64,000 bases of DNA from positions 12,772,001 to 12,836,000 of the forward strand of contig CAVNZM010000001.1 of the NCBI GenBank assembly GCA_963693365.1, in the 5' to 3' direction. This document shows, piece after piece, positions 54,385-64,000 of the stretch (positions are counted from its first letter, which is position 1; each line of letters begins with the position of its first letter). Origin of the DNA: Amoebidium appalachense (taxonomy: Eukaryota; Ichthyosporea). The translations under genes and the position numbers were made by a program. Under the pieces are notes generated by a model, which saw only the letters and a list, made by a program, of their open reading frames with translations, was not told the origin of the DNA and did not search any database.

Positions 54385-56889
54385 CTGCAGTGCCGTCCTG
54401 GCCTGGCCTGTGGTGGGTGGGTGCGGGCAACAGGGCACGTGCCCGCAGGGTGGCAAGCACACGCAGGGGCCGAGTGGGACGCTGGGTTCCAGGACACAGG
54501 CACAGGCCTCTGTGATAGCCCGTGGAGAGTTACAGCAGGTGAAGGCCTGGTACGAGGGTTGGTTGAAGACGCAGGCCCCCAGGAACCTGAATGGTGTCCC
54601 TGGCTATTGGAGCATGTAGGCGCACTAACTGCGTGCCACCAGCACGGGCACTAGCAGGGCCATGCAATACATGCAAAATGTATGTGTGCTCTCAACGGTT
54701 CACCGCCACCCTCCTGCGCTCTGTCAGTCCGTCTCAGCCCGTGAGGAGTCGCACTTCAGTCGTCGCCACCAGTGCTGGGCCAGTCACACACATCACATAT
54801 TTCACACCCTGGGTGCATCGCTAACTAACCAATGATATTACAACCTCGCACATTCCACATTCTACAATTAGAGATCTCAGAGTCTCGCCAGTGGCCACCA
54901 CATGTATGTACACACGTGGCCGCCACCGGCACATCACGTGGTCGGCATGCAATTTCAAACCATGCCAGCCGGACTGCCACACACCAAAAGTACACTAGGG
55001 TGTGCAGCAAATACAAGACGGATGCTTCTCACAAAGCTCTGCCAGTCTGCCTCTGCAGCCAGCAGGACATGGCCGGCACCACGCGTGGCGTCGGTGGTGT
55101 ACATGTACATATGCATGTGCGCGTGTGTCGGCGTGTTTTCATCGTGTGACGGTGCGCGTGTGTGTTCTTGCATGTGCGCGTGTATTTGTGTTGTGTGTGT
55201 GTGTGCGTGCGTGCGTGTGTGTATCTGTGTGAGAGAGTTTAAGTGTGTGCGTTTGTGTATGCGTGCGTGCGTGTGCGTGCGTGCGTCCATGCAGGTATGC
55301 ATGTGTGCCGGTGCACGCAGGTCCAGCGGGTAGCTGCTACTATTAACAGGGCAACACACATGGCACGGACCTGACATGGAAGTGTTCATATCTGGTGGAT
55401 GGCAATGCTTTGACTGCCATACGTGGCATTATGCTGCCATGCATGGCACGTGAAGGGTGACACTCTGCAAGACGCGTGCATCTAACAATGTGTGTGGTAC
55501 GCACACACAGTACCCAAGTGCATTTTATTTGCATCGGATCTACCAGCATGGCCTAGAACAATTCAACCCCTATCAGGACATGTGCTTATCCGGCACCAAA
55601 CATACCACATATAAGAATTACTGCACCACACTCCCTCCTCACCCCAACCCACACGACGCTCCCCACACACTTTCTTTTTCTGTTTTTCTTTAAATTTTTT
55701 ATTTTTTCTTCTTCTTCTCCTTCTTTTGTCATAGTGGGTTTGTCTGCGCATGCTTTGTCTCGGCTATCTTGTTTGTAGCTGCTTGATTATTGTGTCTGGT
55801 TTTTGGCTCTAGCTCATAAGTTATGGTAGCTGGCATCAACAAAGCGGTGTATTTCCTCTGTATATCATGTTTGACATAGTCGATCATGTAGTGTTTCCGG
55901 ATTGGACGGAGGGAACGGCCAATTGAAGTGCAATGATCCCTTTAACTAGTTATGTATCTACTGCTTTAATGTGGCTTGGCTGCGTTTATATTCCACCAGT
56001 CTCCCACGTTTTGTACCGGCCACATGATGCGCACGTGCTGATGCCCACACGTCCGGTCCGGGTGAGGTGACTGGCAGGGGGTTGGGGAGCCCACATGAGG
56101 GGGTATGCAGCTCGGTGTTGGTGTGAGGTATTAGGTGTGTGTGACACTACGCACGGTGTTGAGGATGTCAGGGCATGTGGTCCAAGTGCATGTGCTTAAC
56201 GGTGACACTGTTCATGTGTGCGTCCGTGCATGTGTGTGTGCATGTGTGTGTGTGTGTGTGTAAAGCCTATGCATGTTGACAGTGTGTGTTATGGGTGTGT
56301 GATAGTGTACACGTGTGTGGACATATGCATGCGTTTCTCTTTGTGTGGCACCGCTAATGTATGTGTAGATGCCGATTGTGTGTTTGCTTGTGAAGAGGGG
56401 GGGAAGGTCTCATTGCTGTGGTACATGGGAGAGCCTGCATGTGTGTTCTTCATGACACTTGTGTGCACCCGCACAGGCGCCTGTGTAACTGTGTGCATGT
56501 GCTCAGTGTGCGCACACATACCCCTGTGTGCCTGCCTGCCTGCCTGCACATGTGTTTATGTATGTGACATTGGGTGTATGTATATGTGGGTGAGCATGAC
56601 ATTGTGTGTGCATGTGTGTCTGTGTGTGTGGTGGTGGTGTGTGTGTGTGTGTATGTGGGGGGAGGGGGGGGGAGGGGGAAAGGGGGGGGGGGGGGGGGAG
56701 GGGGGGGAGGGGGGAGGGAGAGAAGGATTTGTATGGTTCAGTGCCTGTGGTATGTCTTCATGTGTGTCAAGATATCGATGTGGCCAAGGTTTCAGAGCTC
56801 CCACATTTATTTATCGTCTATGTGGGTGCTGGGTCTGTGAGCTCATCAATCTGTCTCTCGGTTTGGAAACGTCATATTGCATAGCCCAA

Positions 56890-56927
<38 letters not shown>

Positions 56928-57307
56928 TGTGTGCGCGCGCGCGTGCCAAAAGGCTATGCGTGTGTGTGACAGTGAGCTCACGAGAACATGTGTGCACATG
57001 ACTTGCGTACATGCACAAATTTGCGTAGAACAATGCACAAAGGGCATGCCAGGTATGTGCATGCCATATATGGGCTCTGAATTTCACGTGCCTAGTGCTG
57101 TGCTCCGCACGACCATGCACCCTCCATCCTGCCGTCAGATGTGCACACACAACCATGCATCCTCGCGTGGCTGGTAGAGTGCAACACCTGCACCATGAAA
57201 TCACTAATACCCAGGCCACCAACCAAGCAAAGCAAAGCAAGGGGCCAATAGGAGGGCTCATGTGCTCTCAGGCCCACCCTCTTTCATACGTGATGCTCTT
57301 GATGGCC
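54385..57307. other. Stretch without a recognised gene
   Basis: It contains (GT)n-rich segments (55100-55320, 56215-56260, 56890-56940) and a G-rich tract at about 56655-56725. A plus-strand frame ending at 54619 and several minus-strand frames are open but not convincing. The 5' exons of the unrecognised gene may start near 54400-54900. Confidence 0.5.
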
Positions 57308-61872
<4,565 letters not shown>

Positions 61873-61886
61873 CGTGCCCCATACCC

Positions 61887-61943
<57 letters not shown>

Positions 61944-62129
61944 CCCTGCCTGCCCGCCTGCCCGCCTGCCTGCCTGCCCGCCTGCCCGCCTGCCCGCCTG
62001 CCCGCCTGCCTTCCTGCCCGCCTGCCTGCCTGTGCGGCCGTCGCAACCAGTATTGCACCTGGCCTAACTTGCACCGGCCGTAGTACCAGTAAAGAGGCTT
62101 TGTCCACCGGACCAACGTTGCACGTCTAC

Positions 62130-62582
62130 TGATTGGCTTCTGAGAATCCAAATGCTTTCTTCAACTTTATTCGAACTCTGACAGCTGAGATCGGCTGGGA
62201 TCGGCTGGGATCGGCAAACCAGTTGCCAGTCAATCGCAAAGAGATCGATAAGGATGAAAGCCTGCACTCACACGGCAGTACTACCCTAAATCTAAGGGCC
62301 GATCGTGAGTGCAAGCTAACCGTAAACTGAGTGAGGGCAAAAGGAAGAAGCGGGCTGGGTATAAGTGGCGCTGAGTGAGGGAAGACTGATCAAGGCTTCT
62401 CTCGGCTGCAGCTTTTATAGCCTGCAGCCAAGATTCAGCGCCAGACCATGATTGGTGGGATACATAACAATTATGCTTTCTTGAAAGATAATTGGTGTAT
62501 TTCCACCCAATCAGGTCATGATTCAAAGAACCAATCGAAATAGTTTCACTATTGATGATTGGCTTCTGAGAATCCACATGCT
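62130..62582. repeat. 27-bp direct repeat pair
   Basis: TGATTGGCTTCTGAGAATCC plus seven more bases occurs at 62130-62156 and 62556-62582 with one mismatch, 426 bp apart. The pair lies on the 3' side of the DIRS-like remnant and could belong to its terminal repeats. No gene is seen between 61873 and 62755. Confidence 0.7.
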
Positions 62583-62781
62583 ACTGCGACCAAACAAAAG
62601 GGGCGAACGATAAAACCAATGGAAAAAACGGATTGGCGGACGGGATCGCCTTCACAAAGGCGGGAGCATGAGCGTCGGGCGAGGCGATCCCGTGTTGGAA
62701 TCGGCAGTGATCAAGAAGGCCAACATCCACGTCTGCCACCGCCAGCGAGTCGAAACTAAAACGGGCCGGGCCGCGGATGAG

Positions 62782-64000
62782 TCACAGTTCGGAGGAGGGC
62801 TCGGAGCTCCAGAACGGCGCTGGGAAGTCCACGCTCGTGCGGTTCCCAGCGAGCCGCCAGCAGGACCGGTGGGCGGCGGGGGGAACAAAGAACCGCACCC
62901 CATTTTTGGAGCGTAGCAGCATCTGTGTCACAGTGACGCTGGGGAGAGGGGGCCACAGTTCGTACGGCGGGAGTTGGGGGATGCGGGTTGGGAGGGAGCC
63001 GATGATTTGGAGGAGCCGGCCCGAAAGGCGAAGCTTGTGGCGCCTCCTGGAGCCGGGCCGACCCGAAAGGACGCCATAGACGGGTCGGATCAGGGTCAGG
63101 ACGTGGGGAACCGCGGGCCGAAGACTCACGGCCAGGCCAAGCCAACGGGAGACGAGCTTGGCAGACACAAAGCGGCCGCGGCGTGACACACGGGCATGAC
63201 CCATCACCGGGGCTGCCGTGGCCTCCCTGATCTTGGAGAGGGAGGCCGAGGTTGGACGGAGCTGGCCTTGAAGCAGGTCGATGGTAACCCCCAGGTGGTC
63301 CAGCACATGGGTGGTGGGCTGGCGCTGCAGACCGTGGGCGGACAACAGCTGGGTCACCAGATCTCGAACCCCATAAATCCGAGGGGATCGATCGACAATC
63401 AAAAAATCGTCCAAATAAATGCACGCTCACACCCCAAATCCGAGGGGATCGATCAACAATCAAAAATCGTCCAAATAAATGCACGCTCACACCCAAGCCT
63501 GCGCAGAGTACGGCCGAAGCAACGCATAAGCTGGGTGAAGAACCAGGGGCTCTGTGACCAACCAAAGGGGAGGACGCAGTACTGGAACAGGCGGCCCTGG
63601 ACCCGGCACTGGATGTACTTGCGGATGGCCGGATGGAGGGAGAGAGCGTGGTAGCCAGACTTCAGTTCGAAGCTGAATCCGAGATCCCCCCGCCGCGCCA
63701 ACACTGCCAGGTCGTGGAGACTGTCGAACTTGGTATGCAGCGGGAGGCATGCAGAATTGGTCGAATACGGATCGATGATTGGACGCCGGGAGCCACCGGA
63801 CGTGGCGACCGTGAAACACGGATGAACTTCTTGAACGCAATATGATTGGCTGGGAGAAATTTCTTCCAGCTCGCCATTGGCCACCATTTCCAAAGCTAGA
63901 TCCAGGATGGTGGACTCGGGCACATTGTCCACCGGAATATAGTAGCCATGGTCGGCTGGGGGAGGAGGGCCCGAGGGGCCCCACCGAGGAAGGACGCCGT
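62782..64000 (-). pseudogene. DIRS-like retrotransposon reverse transcriptase remnant
   Basis: The minus-strand frames (63932-63453, then 63414-62782) encode RT motifs: PLHTKFDSLHDL, SFELKSGYHAL (motif A), LPFGWSQSPWFFTQL (motif B) and YLDDFLIVD (motif C). A thumb/RNase H-like segment follows (LGVTIDLLQGQLRP). This pattern fits DIRS/Ngaro-type RT. Motif A has Glu where the catalytic Asp is expected, and a tandem duplication carries motif C twice and breaks the frame. The element is dead and continues past the right window edge. Confidence 0.75.
63376..63494 (-). repeat. 59-bp tandem duplication of the RT YLDD motif
   Basis: Copies at 63376-63434 and 63437-63494 differ by one substitution and one A. 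Each encodes ACIYLDDFLIVDRSPR on the minus strand. Confidence 0.92.

Noticed and set aside
54323-54619. Plus-strand frame ending KAWYEGWLKTQAPRNLNGV
   Set aside because: It looks protein-like at its end, but has no splice partners, no homologue I recognise, and overlaps minus-strand exons.

Overview
This is nuclear DNA from a eukaryote. The genes are split by many spliceosomal introns with GT-AG borders; GTGCGT and GTACGT donors and TGCAG acceptors recur. LTR retrotransposons are abundant, and introns are filled with (GT)n, (GA)n and long poly-C/poly-G tracts. GC-rich exons and these splice signals resemble some algae or protists, but nothing here fixes the lineage. One intron looks U12-type (AT-AC), so a minor spliceosome is probably present.

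Layout. Positions 1-22290 are a retrotransposon nest. An old antisense Ty1/copia element (family 1) is split by a young full-length copy of its own family (1377-8124, TSD CAGTA). A second young copia family (12771-19986, TSD GGCTC) interrupts an SR-rich reading frame. A family-1 solo LTR (21160-22108, TSD CCGTC) sits inside a Ty3/gypsy-type LTR. Positions 22290-24975 are repeat-rich and hold no recognised gene.

Positions 24976-61872 hold a gene-dense block. In order: a USP7-type deubiquitinase (-), a ZIP9/SLC39A9-type zinc transporter (+), a very large PP2C phosphatase with zinc-binding and AT-hook segments (-), an HRD1/synoviolin ER ubiquitin ligase (+), an unrecognised multi-exon gene (-), and a BRMS1/SUDS3-type Sin3-HDAC subunit (-). 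I rebuilt the exons by hand; splice phases agree at every junction of USP7, PP2C and BRMS1-like, and at all but one junction each in HRD1 and ZIP9. From about 62782 to the window end lies a decayed DIRS-like reverse transcriptase (-).

The most unusual object is the PP2C gene (37584-45732). Its metal-binding motifs are all present, but about 770 residues of repeat-rich, AT-hook-bearing sequence split the catalytic domain, and a zinc-finger-like module precedes it. This suggests a chromatin-tethered phosphatase. Two other genes also point to chromatin or ubiquitin signalling (BRMS1-like; USP7 and HRD1), but I see no evidence that the cluster is functionally linked. Other points of interest are the probable U12 intron, a GC-AG intron, a piggyBac-like MITE in a PP2C intron, and a covarying hairpin array in the 3' part of copia family 2.
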